Shown here piece after piece: positions 1 to 8,777 of a stretch of DNA of 64,000 bases. The notes beneath the pieces are model-generated. The model did not search any database and was not told where the DNA came from. It saw only the letters and a list, made by a program, of their open reading frames with translations. Position 1 is the first letter of the stretch; every line of letters starts with the position of its first letter. The translations under genes were made by a program, and so were the position numbers. Origin of the DNA: Bacteroidales bacterium (GTDB lineage Bacteria > Bacteroidota > Bacteroidia > Bacteroidales > WCHB1-69); contig JAILCI010000025.1 of the NCBI GenBank assembly GCA_024686335.1, forward strand, positions 31,463 to 95,462, written 5' to 3'.

Positions 1-358
1 AGTCAAGTCCAACAAAATCCATTCCATAATGAGCATCTATATAATCTTGCTCAAACAGATACTCCTCTTCACCCAACACAACGTTGGCAGCATTAATCTT
101 ATGGAATAATTTAAAACAGAATCTATTATGGAGTCGTACCAAACTATTATGAAAACCTAAATTCTCGTTAATGTATTGGTCATAGTCAGACTGGAAAGAG
201 CCTTCGAACCATGTCTTTGCGGTAAGCGCTGGCTTTTCATGTGGAACAAAGGAACCAGTCAGTGGCTTTTCTGGAATCAGATGAGTCACCTTCTGCAGTA
301 ACGGCAGAAGTAAGACAACCAAAAAGATAATATATAGGGCGGTTTTTCTTCCTTTCAT
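1..358 (-). CDS. AlgJ/DHHW-like protein, N-terminal part (runs off window)
   Basis: The frame stays open from an ATG to the window edge, so only about 119 N-terminal residues are visible. It starts MKGRKTALYIIFLVVLLLPL, an uncleaved-looking signal anchor, so the rest is probably periplasmic. It continues with a stretch around residues 47-75 (TWFEGSFQSDYDQYINENLG, then FHNSLVRLHNR) that resembles the start of DHHW/AlgX-AlgJ SGNH-fold proteins, which accept or transfer acyl groups in polysaccharide O-acetylation. The start codon lies four bases after the MBOAT stop, so the two are surely cotranscribed and act as an acyltransferase pair. The catalytic Ser/Asp/His block would lie outside the window, so the assignment rests on context and the N-terminal pattern. 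Confidence 0.7.
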   Translation of the reverse strand, partial: MKGRKTALYIIFLVVLLLPLLQKVTHLIPEKPLTGSFVPHEKPALTAKTWFEGSFQSDYDQYINENLGFHNSLVRLHNRFCFKLFHKINAANVVLGEEEYLFEQDYIDAHYGMDFVGLD

Positions 359-362
359 AGCA

Positions 363-1775
363 TCAGAATTTAAAATAGATGAAAGGATTGAAACCAGAAG
401 CAGACAGATAAGCCGCTGAAGCCACGAGGAATACCATCGCGCACAAGAATGAGACATAATGCTGCCATTCAGGGCGTAATGGTGCATAGTAGACCTCTTC
501 AACCTTACGACCAAACTTTGTCATTGTGAAGAAAGAGAAGAAAAGAGCAATAATGAGCACAACGATAAACTCTGGGGCTACATTTGCGGCCACATGATGG
601 AAGTCGAAGAGTTTACCAATATAGAAAATCGCATCACCGAGAAGGTCATTGCGGAAGAAAATCCAACCGACGGTGACAACCACGAATGTCAACAGCACCC
701 TAAATATTCGCGGCACTTTATCCAGGCATCGGTTCAAGAAGAGTTTGTCGCTAATGATGAAGATTCCGTGCCAGATACCCCAAATCAGGAAGTTCCAGCC
801 GGCACCATGCCAGATACCGCAAACCAGGAAGACAATGCCTAGGTTGAGATACTTACGGGCTGGAGAAACACGGTTCCCACCCAAAGGAATATAGAGATAA
901 TCCTTAAGCCACGCGCCAAGGGTCATATGCCACCTCCGCCAGAACTCACTGACACTCTGAGAGGTATAGGGATTGTCAAAGTTCTCAGGAAACTTAAAAC
1001 CCAGCAAATAGCCCAAACCAATAGCCATATCAGAATATCCACTGAAATCGAAGTAAATCTGGAACGAATACGAAAGAGCCGCCAATCGCGCAATAGTGCC
1101 TGTAACTTCCTCATGAGGCAATGCATAGAACTGATCCACCTGCGCTCCTAAGACATTCGCTATCAAAACCTTCTTAGCCAAACCGATGGCAAATCGATAC
1201 ACGCCATACAATTTGTGATCTATGGTGTCGTTTTGCCTACGATCAACTAAATCATCTGCTATGCTGCTAAAACGAACGATAGGACCGGCTATCAATTGAG
1301 GAAACATTAAAATATAAAGCAGATAGTCGTGCAGATGACGCAAGGGTGCATGCACCTTACGATAGACATCGATAGTGTACGTCAGTGACTGGAATGTGAA
1401 GAATGAGATACCGATAGGCAACGCCACCTCCATCCAGGGCACCGTCTTGACATTAATGGCGGAAAGTAGATGATTAAGATTGTCTACAAAGAAGTTGGCA
1501 TACTTGAAATAGGCCAACAATCCGAGATTCAAAAGCAGGGAGATGACCAGATACATCTTTCGCCTACCCTCCCGTCTGCTCATCGTTTGAACGATATAAA
1601 AATTCAAGATGAGAGAGGCGAGAAGAATGAAAAGGAACTTGGGCGCACCCCACGCGTAGAAGGCAAGGCTGGCGATAAGCAGCACGATATTTTTCCCCTT
1701 CGACGGCGTCAGATGGTATATGACGAGAAAAACCGCCAAAAACACAAATAGGAAAAGGGTACTACTGAAAACCAT
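363..1775 (-). CDS. MBOAT family O-acyltransferase (AlgI-like)
   Basis: A 470-aa polytopic membrane protein of the MBOAT family, close in length to AlgI. Visible landmarks are the GPIVRF motif (about 164-169), DFSGYSDMA (243-251), WRRWH (279-283) and the strongly conserved CGIWHGAGWNF block (319-329), whose His323 is the expected active-site residue. Family members move acyl groups, usually acetyl, across the inner membrane to extracytoplasmic polysaccharides. The AlgJ-like gene follows after four bases, the usual two-part arrangement in Bacteroidetes. The acceptor polysaccharide cannot be told from this window. A TATTTTTG promoter element lies about 18 bases upstream of the start. Confidence 0.92.
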   Translation of the reverse strand: MVFSSTLFLFVFLAVFLVIYHLTPSKGKNIVLLIASLAFYAWGAPKFLFILLASLILNFYIVQTMSRREGRRKMYLVISLLLNLGLLAYFKYANFFVDNLNHLLSAINVKTVPWMEVALPIGISFFTFQSLTYTIDVYRKVHAPLRHLHDYLLYILMFPQLIAGPIVRFSSIADDLVDRRQNDTIDHKLYGVYRFAIGLAKKVLIANVLGAQVDQFYALPHEEVTGTIARLAALSYSFQIYFDFSGYSDMAIGLGYLLGFKFPENFDNPYTSQSVSEFWRRWHMTLGAWLKDYLYIPLGGNRVSPARKYLNLGIVFLVCGIWHGAGWNFLIWGIWHGIFIISDKLFLNRCLDKVPRIFRVLLTFVVVTVGWIFFRNDLLGDAIFYIGKLFDFHHVAANVAPEFIVVLIIALFFSFFTMTKFGRKVEEVYYAPLRPEWQHYVSFLCAMVFLVASAAYLSASGFNPFIYFKF

Positions 1776-1792
1776 AATGTCATTAAAGGTTG

Positions 1793-1800
1793 CAAAAATA
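1793..1800 (-). promoter_or_regulatory. -7 promoter element for the MBOAT operon
   Basis: TATTTTTG on the minus strand matches the Bacteroidetes TAnnTTTG element and sits just upstream of the MBOAT start. It lies directly behind the terminator of the giant gene upstream, so transcription of the acyltransferase pair probably restarts here. No clear -33 TTTG is seen. Confidence 0.5.
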
Positions 1801-1801
1801 C

Positions 1802-1837
1802 AAAAAAAGGGGTTCCCGTCATCGACGGAAACCCCTT
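1802..1837 (-). terminator. Rho-independent terminator of the first giant T9SS gene
   Basis: A 14-bp stem with one mismatch (arms 1807-1820 and 1824-1837, three-base loop) is followed on the minus strand by seven T. It lies 20 bases after the stop codon of the 2214-aa protein. Confidence 0.85.
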
Positions 1838-1856
1838 ATTGTGCAATGTCGGCCCG

Positions 1857-4800
1857 TTACCGTTTCACGAAATTCTTCGTTACAACGCCGCCATCGGTCG
1901 TCACACGTACGTAATACATGCCGTCGGCCAATCCGCTGACGTCAATACGAAGAGGATTGTCGTTGGATTCGATCACGTTGATCAACTGACCGTATACGTT
2001 GTAGACCTCAACGCTACTGATCTGGATGTTGGCGTCGCTTACGGCTACGCTGACAATTTCAGTTGCAGGGTTAGGATAGAGATTTACGCTCTTCTCCAAA
2101 TAGGTCTGTACGCCGTTGTTGTTGGTCTCAAAGGTGACCGTGTTGGAAGGATCGCTGTTCAAGCCGTTGCTGCAGTGTGCCACCACGTTGGCCTCGTAGG
2201 TAACGTTTGCTACCAGGTCGGTCAAGGTGTAGGTTGTGGTGGTGGCAGTCACGGTGCTCCAGTTGCTCTCCGTAGTCTGACGGTAGTTGATCTGCCATTC
2301 AGTCGCGGTGTTGGCCTCCTGCTGCCAGGTCAGGGTCACGTCAGTGTGATCAACGGTAGCGGCAAGGTTCGTAGGAGCAGGACAGGTAGGAGTGCCATTG
2401 TCAAGAGTTGTGAAAGAGGCAACTGTTGACCATTCACTGCTGGTATTAGCATCGCAAACAGCCTTTACTCTAACCTGATAAGCAGTGCTGGCCGTAAGAC
2501 CAGTCATAGTGTATGAGGTGGCATTAGCAGTAGCACTCTGCCATGTGGAAGCAGATGTAGCCTTGTACTCAACAGTCCAGGAGGTCTCTGTACCACCAGC
2601 GGTCCAGCTAGCTGTTGCCGTTGTCTGGGTCACATTGTTCACAGCAAGACCTGTAGGAGCAGCACAGCTGGTAGCGCCACTACAATCTGTGGTGAATGTG
2701 GTCAATGTACCAGAAGGCGTACCTGTCGTGGTGAAAATAATATTTCCTGTCGGATCAGTAACTGCGAAAGAGCACTCTGAATCATAATCACCAACATTCC
2801 AAACTAAGGAAGTAGCAATATTATCACACAAAGCGACAGTCTGGGAGGTAGACGTACCATCTGTGAAACTCTGGCCAACAGTTGCAACCGTAGCACCATT
2901 CTGTACTATGGTAATGTAAGCACCATTCCAACCATCGCCAAAAGCATCTGACATGTTGAAAATGTAGTTACACTGCTCGGAGGCTTCACAAGCAGGAGTG
3001 GTAAACTGACCAGTCAAATAGAATGACTCTTCTGTTCCACAATCAGCCTTAACACGTACATCATAGGTAGTAAGCGGTGTCAAGCCCGTGAAGGAATAGC
3101 TGGAACTAGTCACGTTAAGAGGAGTCCACGTTGTCGCACTAGCAGTCTTATACTCAAGAACCCAGGCGGTCTCTGTGCCAGCAGGTGTCCATGAAACCGT
3201 AGCAGTAGTAGTACCAAGATTGGTAAAAGTAAGGTCTGTAGGCGGAGGACAGGTATTGGAATAACAGTTGACTGTCAAAACAAAACCCTCATATGTAACA
3301 GAACCATCTGAATGGAAATAGATAGTCAACGGACCTGTTGTGGAGACCAGTGTAGGCACAGTAAGGCCGGAACCTCTATACTCACCCAACATATTACCTG
3401 AAGTGCCTGCACCATCATAAATCTGAACATAGTCACAGCAACTCTCCGTAGAGACAGTACCATAGAGGGAAATCATATTACCAGCAACCTCAGGGTAAAT
3501 GATCAATGTGGAATTACAAGAGTTACTATAGGAACCTTGGAGACCACCATCGTCGTAAACTACCATAGAACAGGTAGTGACAGTATTGCTGCCAGACATT
3601 GGCATCAGATAAGAGCCCGGAGTGGCTTGAGCCAGATTAGAGTAGGAACTGGTGTCCCCACTACAGTCGGAGCGCACATAGAAATCGTAGGAAACGCTCG
3701 TGGACAAATTGTCGACAACAAACGGGTTAGAGGTAGCATCAATAACTGTACCTGAGCCTGGTGTAAATCCTGATTGACCATACTCAATATACCATGCGGT
3801 TGCACTGCCATTTTCGGTCCAACCAAGGGTAACAGAAGTTGAGCCCACATTGGCAATAGAGAGATGTGACGGGTGTGGACAGCTCTCCGTTAAGGAGATT
3901 ACGACATCGTCAATAGTACCAGCATTGTAGCTAGTAATAGGGCCACCCACATTAGGAGCCAAGAATGCGAAGCGGTTGCCATGTCCCGTGTAATTATTCA
4001 AAAATACTGTATGCTCTGTATAACCGGAAACATTGGTGTATATGAGAGTATCCAATGGCTCAAACGTGCTGAAATCGCTGCCATTCACTGTACCAACGAT
4101 AAGGTAGAACGGATATGAGCTATAGGTCTTAACGTTGAATGTGAGCTGCAGGGTATTCATCGGAATTACCATCGTGTCTATGAGTGGCAACATGGCAGCC
4201 TCATCACCATAAGAACTAGATGTATAGCTATAGAAACGAAGTGCATAGTTGCCGCTAGCTGCATATGATGAAGAGTAATAAACATACGGGTAGGCAGTGT
4301 ATGAACTGCTGGCTGTGTTATACTGCTCCCAACAATTCGGCAGATTGGAAGGACCTGTTGTGAGGTTAGTGGTACCCAAGCCCAAAGAGTCAAAGTTCTC
4401 AGTATAAGGCAATGTGGTGATAGCCGTACACTGTGTATAGAATGAGAACTGCTCCCAATTACTGGACTCAGAACCGGAACATACGGCACGGACATAGAAA
4501 TCATAAGAAGTATTCGGTGTCAATCCTGTCAAATATGCACTATTGGTAGTAGCATATGAGGTAGACATATTATCAGGTGTCCAGTTACCGGAGACATCAT
4601 AAACATACTCCCACTCTACCTCTTCGCCTCCAGGAGTCCAGGTGAGTTCAGCATAATCACCACCCAGATCTTGTATCGCAATGTTAGTCGGATGAGAACA
4701 AGGATTAACATACATTACTGACAAATCGTCAAGATATGCGTAAGATGATCCCCACGCAGGAATTCTGAATGCCAGATAGTGACCATTGCCACTGTAATTA

Positions 4801-7800
4801 GAGGTATTCAACTCAAAGTTCTCCCAAGAATAGGTGTTCTCTGGGCTAAAAGTTCCGAGAACCTCAAATGTTGAGAAATCATTAGGATCTGTCATTATAC
4901 CTGCTTCAATGAAGTAATCTGTAGAAGTTTTAAATAACTCAAAAGTCACGTTGAGACTATCCATAGCTACTTCGTCAGCAAACCTTGGAGTAGCAGCATA
5001 GGAGTAACTAGTAGATGAACCATAGAAATAGAGAGACTTTGTCCCGGAATTAGCCTGTGAACCGGAAATATATGGATACTGCGTACTATAATTGGTGCCT
5101 CTTGTCCAGCAAGGCAACATATAGGAGGAACCAGTACTTGTAGCACTCTCAAAGTCCTCGAAATAAGGAATAGTCAGATAACCACAAGTAGTAGCTGCAG
5201 ATACCTCTACCCACTCACTACTGTCTGATGTAGAACAGAGAGCGCACATACGGAAATCATACTCCGTATCGCTGAGGAGGTTATCTACCGTGAACGTGTT
5301 GGTGTTTGTCACGCTGCCAAGTGAGGTCCAGGTGGCATCACCAGACATCTTGTACTCCAACAACCATTCTGCTTCGGCATTACCGGCAGCCCATTGCAGA
5401 GTAACACTTGCAGAGTCATAATCCGTTACAATCACATTAGGCGCAGGACAGGTCATGTAATCGCTCTGAGTCTGAGAACACTTGAAGAATTTCACATCAT
5501 TACGCATTGCACTTCTGGAAGAAGCTGAACCAGGAGCAGTTGCATCATACGGAGACGAATCACGATAAGCATACAGTGTTGAATATGAACTGGAATTCTT
5601 TGTATGCACATTAAAGGTATAAGAGGAACTGTTATAGTCGCCTGAATTGTCAAGAACAATCAATACCAAGTTGTCGATACCGTTATAGCTGAAGTACTCA
5701 GTAAAGTCAAAGGTATTCCAACCTTGCTGACAGTTCAACGCACCTTCATAAACCTTAACAGCCTGGCTGATGGGCACCCAGTCGGTTGTTGAAGCGAAAG
5801 TACTATCGGCCTTATGAGCCAGATAGATGGAGACATTCGACTTCACGGTCATGGCACTCGCATTTGAGTACTCAAAAGCGATACCGGTAATAACGGTAGC
5901 ACCGCCAAGCTCAGACGGAGTGTAGATCTGTTGTGAATAGGTATAGTTGTAGAAGTTGTTGACAGGAATCTGATATGAAGTACTGGATGAACCAGATGTG
6001 GTCTCCTGGGCATTTGTGTCAGGTGAGAGACAGCTAATCACCTCGTATGTATGGGTGGTGAAGGTGGCGAAAAGCGTATCTGGGATGTCGAAACAGTTAG
6101 GATAAAGAGCTACCGTGTAAGTAGTCATGGTATCCAAACCTGTCAACAATTGACTTGTCTCGCCCGTCACCATTAAGGTCGTCGTCATCTCAGTGGACTC
6201 GTTAGTGTATGCCAGAACATAGTCAACATCTGAAGAAGAAGGCTGCCATGAAATCAAGGCTGAGGTATAAGACACATTGCTAACCTCCAAGTTCTCCGCA
6301 GCCATACAGGAGGCGTCTCCATAGTCTATGGTAACGTCATCAATATAAACATAGTTGCTATAGCTACCAGGAGCATACGGACAATAGACCACAGGGTAGA
6401 TAACCTGGCCATTGACAGATTCCGGAAGGGCAAACTTGTACTCAGTCCATGTGGTTAAAGGCATATCCATTGGATAGATACTCTTTACAGAAACGAAAGT
6501 GCTGAAGTCGGTTGCATCCGTCATATAACCAAACTCCATTCTACCGTAATTACTGCTAGTCTTGTATGCATAGAGACTCATCACCAGCGGCTGATAGTTG
6601 TTGGTCAAATCCAAACCCTGGCCACGGGCTACAGCAGAATTGGGAGTATATGAGTAGAAGTAGAGAGAACCGTTACCAGAGTGGGCATAGGAGGATGAGA
6701 TATAAGGATAGTTACCAGCAGTACCACCCAATCCACGCTCCCAGCAATCCGGGAAAGCAGCTGTACCAGTTCCCATATTGTCAAAATTGGCCACATACGG
6801 GATTGTTGTAGCAGGAATACATGAAGTGTGGAACTCGGCAATCTTCCAGTTACTATTGTCTGGAGAGCAATTAGCACGGAGATACACTGTGTATACTGTA
6901 TTATCCGTCAAGCTCGTCAATGTGTAGAAGGTGTCCATAATCGAAATGGGAGTCTCATTGTAGAGGCTACTACCCTCGGGGACAACCACCAGCTCAAAAC
7001 CACTGGCATTATCATGACCATCCCAATTAAGATCTGCTCCATTGGAGGTCACGTTAGAGACTGACAAATGAGTCGGTGTAGCACATGCTGGCGGCGGCCC
7101 AACCATGAAACGGACATTGTTACGGTTAGAAGAGACCGTACCAGACGGAGTGGATGTTGCCGGCGTATAGGCAGAACCATCTTGATATACATACAATGTC
7201 TTGTTGGAAGCCGTATGCACCGTGAACGTGTTGTCGGAACTGGTGACATAGGTACCAGTATTATTCAATACGGCTAAAACGATATTGCTACTACCATCAT
7301 ACTCAAACGGCACATCCAATGGGATGTTCACCCAGTTATCATATCCACCAGTGGCAAACGGAATGACGCCACTGAAGACCTGCTGTAGGTCAGACATCGG
7401 CACCCAGTCGGTGGAACCACTGAAGGAGGACTTGTCGGTATTGCCCATATAGACCACGATATTCTTGTCTTGAGGCGAGCTGTGAATGTATTGGAATGCA
7501 ATACATGGGATAGTACCATCGAGGACACCCAGTTCGCTGGCGGTAAAGATCTGTTGAGTATAAGAATAGTTGTAAAAGGTGTTCAGAGGCAGGATATACT
7601 GAGATGTAGTGCCAGAGCCGATGAAGATACTATCCATACAGTCGATACATGGATTCTCCGCCATCGTAACCATGGTGGTGATGGGCGAGGACTGGCAACC
7701 GGTCTCATACTCGGCAATAACATCATATTGATAGGTGCCGAAGGCGACAGAGTCCAGATATCCAGTATTCATAGAAGAGGAGATCAACGCATTGTCGCGA

Positions 7801-8501
7801 TAGAGTTTATAGGAGGAGACCAGATTGTTGGGATCTTGGAAAGTACCAATGATCATCCAGTTGAAATCGGCAAGTTCTGATGTCGGGTCGCCGTTAGAGA
7901 GCGTCTCCCAACCGCCAAAGTTAATCAAGTCACCATTGTTGAAGTCACCACCATTCTGACTTGCACCTAATGGGAAGCCAGCACTGGTATTACAACGTAT
8001 ACCGATCCACAGTTCTTGAGTTGGATCAATGAGGAGTGCAGTATCCAGCATCACCGTATTGAGGACGGAGGTGGTCAGCATCTGGGCAACCTGTTTGTTC
8101 GCAATCAGGGTGCCGGGAGAAAAGATGGAGTCGTTAACCAGACTACCACCCTGCCAAACCATCACATAGTAGGTACAGATCGACTGAGCCTCGCCCGGGA
8201 CAAAAGAGACAGAGGTCAGTTTCATGCCCGTGATGGGAGTCAGATGGGTCGGCTCAAAACGTATCGCACCGATAAAATCGGCCGCGGCGTCAGCTCCAAT
8301 ACGAGTACTGTAGGTGGTACAGAACGAAAGTTGTTCGGCTGAAGTGTCTTCAACTCCAGTCCAACTCAATTGCACATTGTTCCAGTCGGGCATGTGCAGA
8401 GCTGCCGTCAGATTCGTCGGAGGCGCACATGTGTTCTGCGCATGTAACGAAAAGGCAAACAGCATCATCACTGAAAACAGAAGTAAGTAAAGTCTTTTCA
8501 T
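1857..8501 (-). CDS. Giant modular T9SS type A cargo protein (protein A)
   Basis: A 2214-aa secreted protein with signal peptide MKRLYLLLFSVMMLFAFSLH-AQ. Approximate modules in order: FN3-like 23-285; YNYSYTQQI-type beta module 290-470; FN3 470-560; cleaved-adhesin/MAM-like 565-730; FN3 732-818; second YNYTYSQQI module 822-1008; FN3 1015-1106; MAM-like 1107-1268; FN3 1268-1357; MAM-like 1360-1540; FN3 1541-1628; CUB 1640-1748; FN3 1750-1835; GDGWNG module 1838-1945; two FN3 1946-2127. It ends in a T9SS type A sorting domain 2135-2214 (LYPNPATE, VYNVYGQL, GMYYVRV, final VKR). The tail directs export through the T9SS and attachment to the cell surface. No enzymatic domain is seen, so adhesion or glycan/protein binding is the likely role. 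The last ~275 residues are nearly identical to those of the next two genes. Confidence 0.9.
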   Translation of the reverse strand: MKRLYLLLFSVMMLFAFSLHAQNTCAPPTNLTAALHMPDWNNVQLSWTGVEDTSAEQLSFCTTYSTRIGADAAADFIGAIRFEPTHLTPITGMKLTSVSFVPGEAQSICTYYVMVWQGGSLVNDSIFSPGTLIANKQVAQMLTTSVLNTVMLDTALLIDPTQELWIGIRCNTSAGFPLGASQNGGDFNNGDLINFGGWETLSNGDPTSELADFNWMIIGTFQDPNNLVSSYKLYRDNALISSSMNTGYLDSVAFGTYQYDVIAEYETGCQSSPITTMVTMAENPCIDCMDSIFIGSGTTSQYILPLNTFYNYSYTQQIFTASELGVLDGTIPCIAFQYIHSSPQDKNIVVYMGNTDKSSFSGSTDWVPMSDLQQVFSGVIPFATGGYDNWVNIPLDVPFEYDGSSNIVLAVLNNTGTYVTSSDNTFTVHTASNKTLYVYQDGSAYTPATSTPSGTVSSNRNNVRFMVGPPPACATPTHLSVSNVTSNGADLNWDGHDNASGFELVVVPEGSSLYNETPISIMDTFYTLTSLTDNTVYTVYLRANCSPDNSNWKIAEFHTSCIPATTIPYVANFDNMGTGTAAFPDCWERGLGGTAGNYPYISSSYAHSGNGSLYFYSYTPNSAVARGQGLDLTNNYQPLVMSLYAYKTSSNYGRMEFGYMTDATDFSTFVSVKSIYPMDMPLTTWTEYKFALPESVNGQVIYPVVYCPYAPGSYSNYVYIDDVTIDYGDASCMAAENLEVSNVSYTSALISWQPSSSDVDYVLAYTNESTEMTTTLMVTGETSQLLTGLDTMTTYTVALYPNCFDIPDTLFATFTTHTYEVISCLSPDTNAQETTSGSSSTSYQIPVNNFYNYTYSQQIYTPSELGGATVITGIAFEYSNASAMTVKSNVSIYLAHKADSTFASTTDWVPISQAVKVYEGALNCQQGWNTFDFTEYFSYNGIDNLVLIVLDNSGDYNSSSYTFNVHTKNSSSYSTLYAYRDSSPYDATAPGSASSRSAMRNDVKFFKCSQTQSDYMTCPAPNVIVTDYDSASVTLQWAAGNAEAEWLLEYKMSGDATWTSLGSVTNTNTFTVDNLLSDTEYDFRMCALCSTSDSSEWVEVSAATTCGYLTIPYFEDFESATSTGSSYMLPCWTRGTNYSTQYPYISGSQANSGTKSLYFYGSSTSYSYAATPRFADEVAMDSLNVTFELFKTSTDYFIEAGIMTDPNDFSTFEVLGTFSPENTYSWENFELNTSNYSGNGHYLAFRIPAWGSSYAYLDDLSVMYVNPCSHPTNIAIQDLGGDYAELTWTPGGEEVEWEYVYDVSGNWTPDNMSTSYATTNSAYLTGLTPNTSYDFYVRAVCSGSESSNWEQFSFYTQCTAITTLPYTENFDSLGLGTTNLTTGPSNLPNCWEQYNTASSSYTAYPYVYYSSSYAASGNYALRFYSYTSSSYGDEAAMLPLIDTMVIPMNTLQLTFNVKTYSSYPFYLIVGTVNGSDFSTFEPLDTLIYTNVSGYTEHTVFLNNYTGHGNRFAFLAPNVGGPITSYNAGTIDDVVISLTESCPHPSHLSIANVGSTSVTLGWTENGSATAWYIEYGQSGFTPGSGTVIDATSNPFVVDNLSTSVSYDFYVRSDCSGDTSSYSNLAQATPGSYLMPMSGSNTVTTCSMVVYDDGGLQGSYSNSCNSTLIIYPEVAGNMISLYGTVSTESCCDYVQIYDGAGTSGNMLGEYRGSGLTVPTLVSTTGPLTIYFHSDGSVTYEGFVLTVNCYSNTCPPPTDLTFTNLGTTTATVSWTPAGTETAWVLEYKTASATTWTPLNVTSSSYSFTGLTPLTTYDVRVKADCGTEESFYLTGQFTTPACEASEQCNYIFNMSDAFGDGWNGAYITIVQNGATVATVGQSFTDGTSTSQTVALCDNIATSLVWNVGDYDSECSFAVTDPTGNIIFTTTGTPSGTLTTFTTDCSGATSCAAPTGLAVNNVTQTTATASWTAGGTETSWTVEYKATSASTWQSATANATSYTMTGLTASTAYQVRVKAVCDANTSSEWSTVASFTTLDNGTPTCPAPTNLAATVDHTDVTLTWQQEANTATEWQINYRQTTESNWSTVTATTTTYTLTDLVANVTYEANVVAHCSNGLNSDPSNTVTFETNNNGVQTYLEKSVNLYPNPATEIVSVAVSDANIQISSVEVYNVYGQLINVIESNDNPLRIDVSGLADGMYYVRVTTDGGVVTKNFVKR

Positions 8502-8562
8502 AATGGTGTGTTTTTGTAAATAATATAATGAGTTTAAGAAAAAAATATCCGCAAAAAGGCAA

Positions 8563-8570
8563 ACAAAATT
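8563..8570 (-). promoter_or_regulatory. Candidate -7 element for protein A
   Basis: TAATTTTG on the minus strand fits TAnnTTTG, about 60 bases upstream of the start codon. The surrounding sequence is AT-rich and no -33 element is obvious. Confidence 0.35.
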
Positions 8571-8652
8571 AATAAATAGACAAATAGAAAAAATGGGGAA
8601 TTATTAACAAGTTATCAACAGCAGGGCGAGCTAATGTAATATTCTCTTCCAC

Positions 8653-8687
8653 AAAAAATCCCCGACAATTTGATTGTCGGGGATTTT
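8653..8687 (-). terminator. Terminator of giant protein B gene
   Basis: A perfect 15-bp stem (arms 8655-8669 and 8673-8687, three-base loop) with six T following on the minus strand. A near copy sits in the same position behind the gene for protein C, so the whole 3' intergenic segment was duplicated with the genes. Confidence 0.88.
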
Positions 8688-8693
8688 GGTTTT

Positions 8694-8775
8694 CGGGGCC
8701 AACCGCGTCCTGCGGTTGGTTGTCGGGGCGAATCGCATTCGCCCTCGTATGGGCGAATAATTATTCGTCCATACG
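8694..8775. repeat. Cluster of three short palindromes behind protein B
   Basis: Three successive inverted repeats: CCAACCGC/GCGGTTGG (8699-8719), GGGCGAAT/ATTCGCCC with loop CGC (8726-8744), and a longer GGGCGAATAA/TTATTCGTCC (8751-8770). They lie between the stop codon and the terminator. The same three-part arrangement with base differences occurs behind protein C. They look like REP-like intergenic palindromes. Confidence 0.75.
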
Positions 8776-8777
8776 GA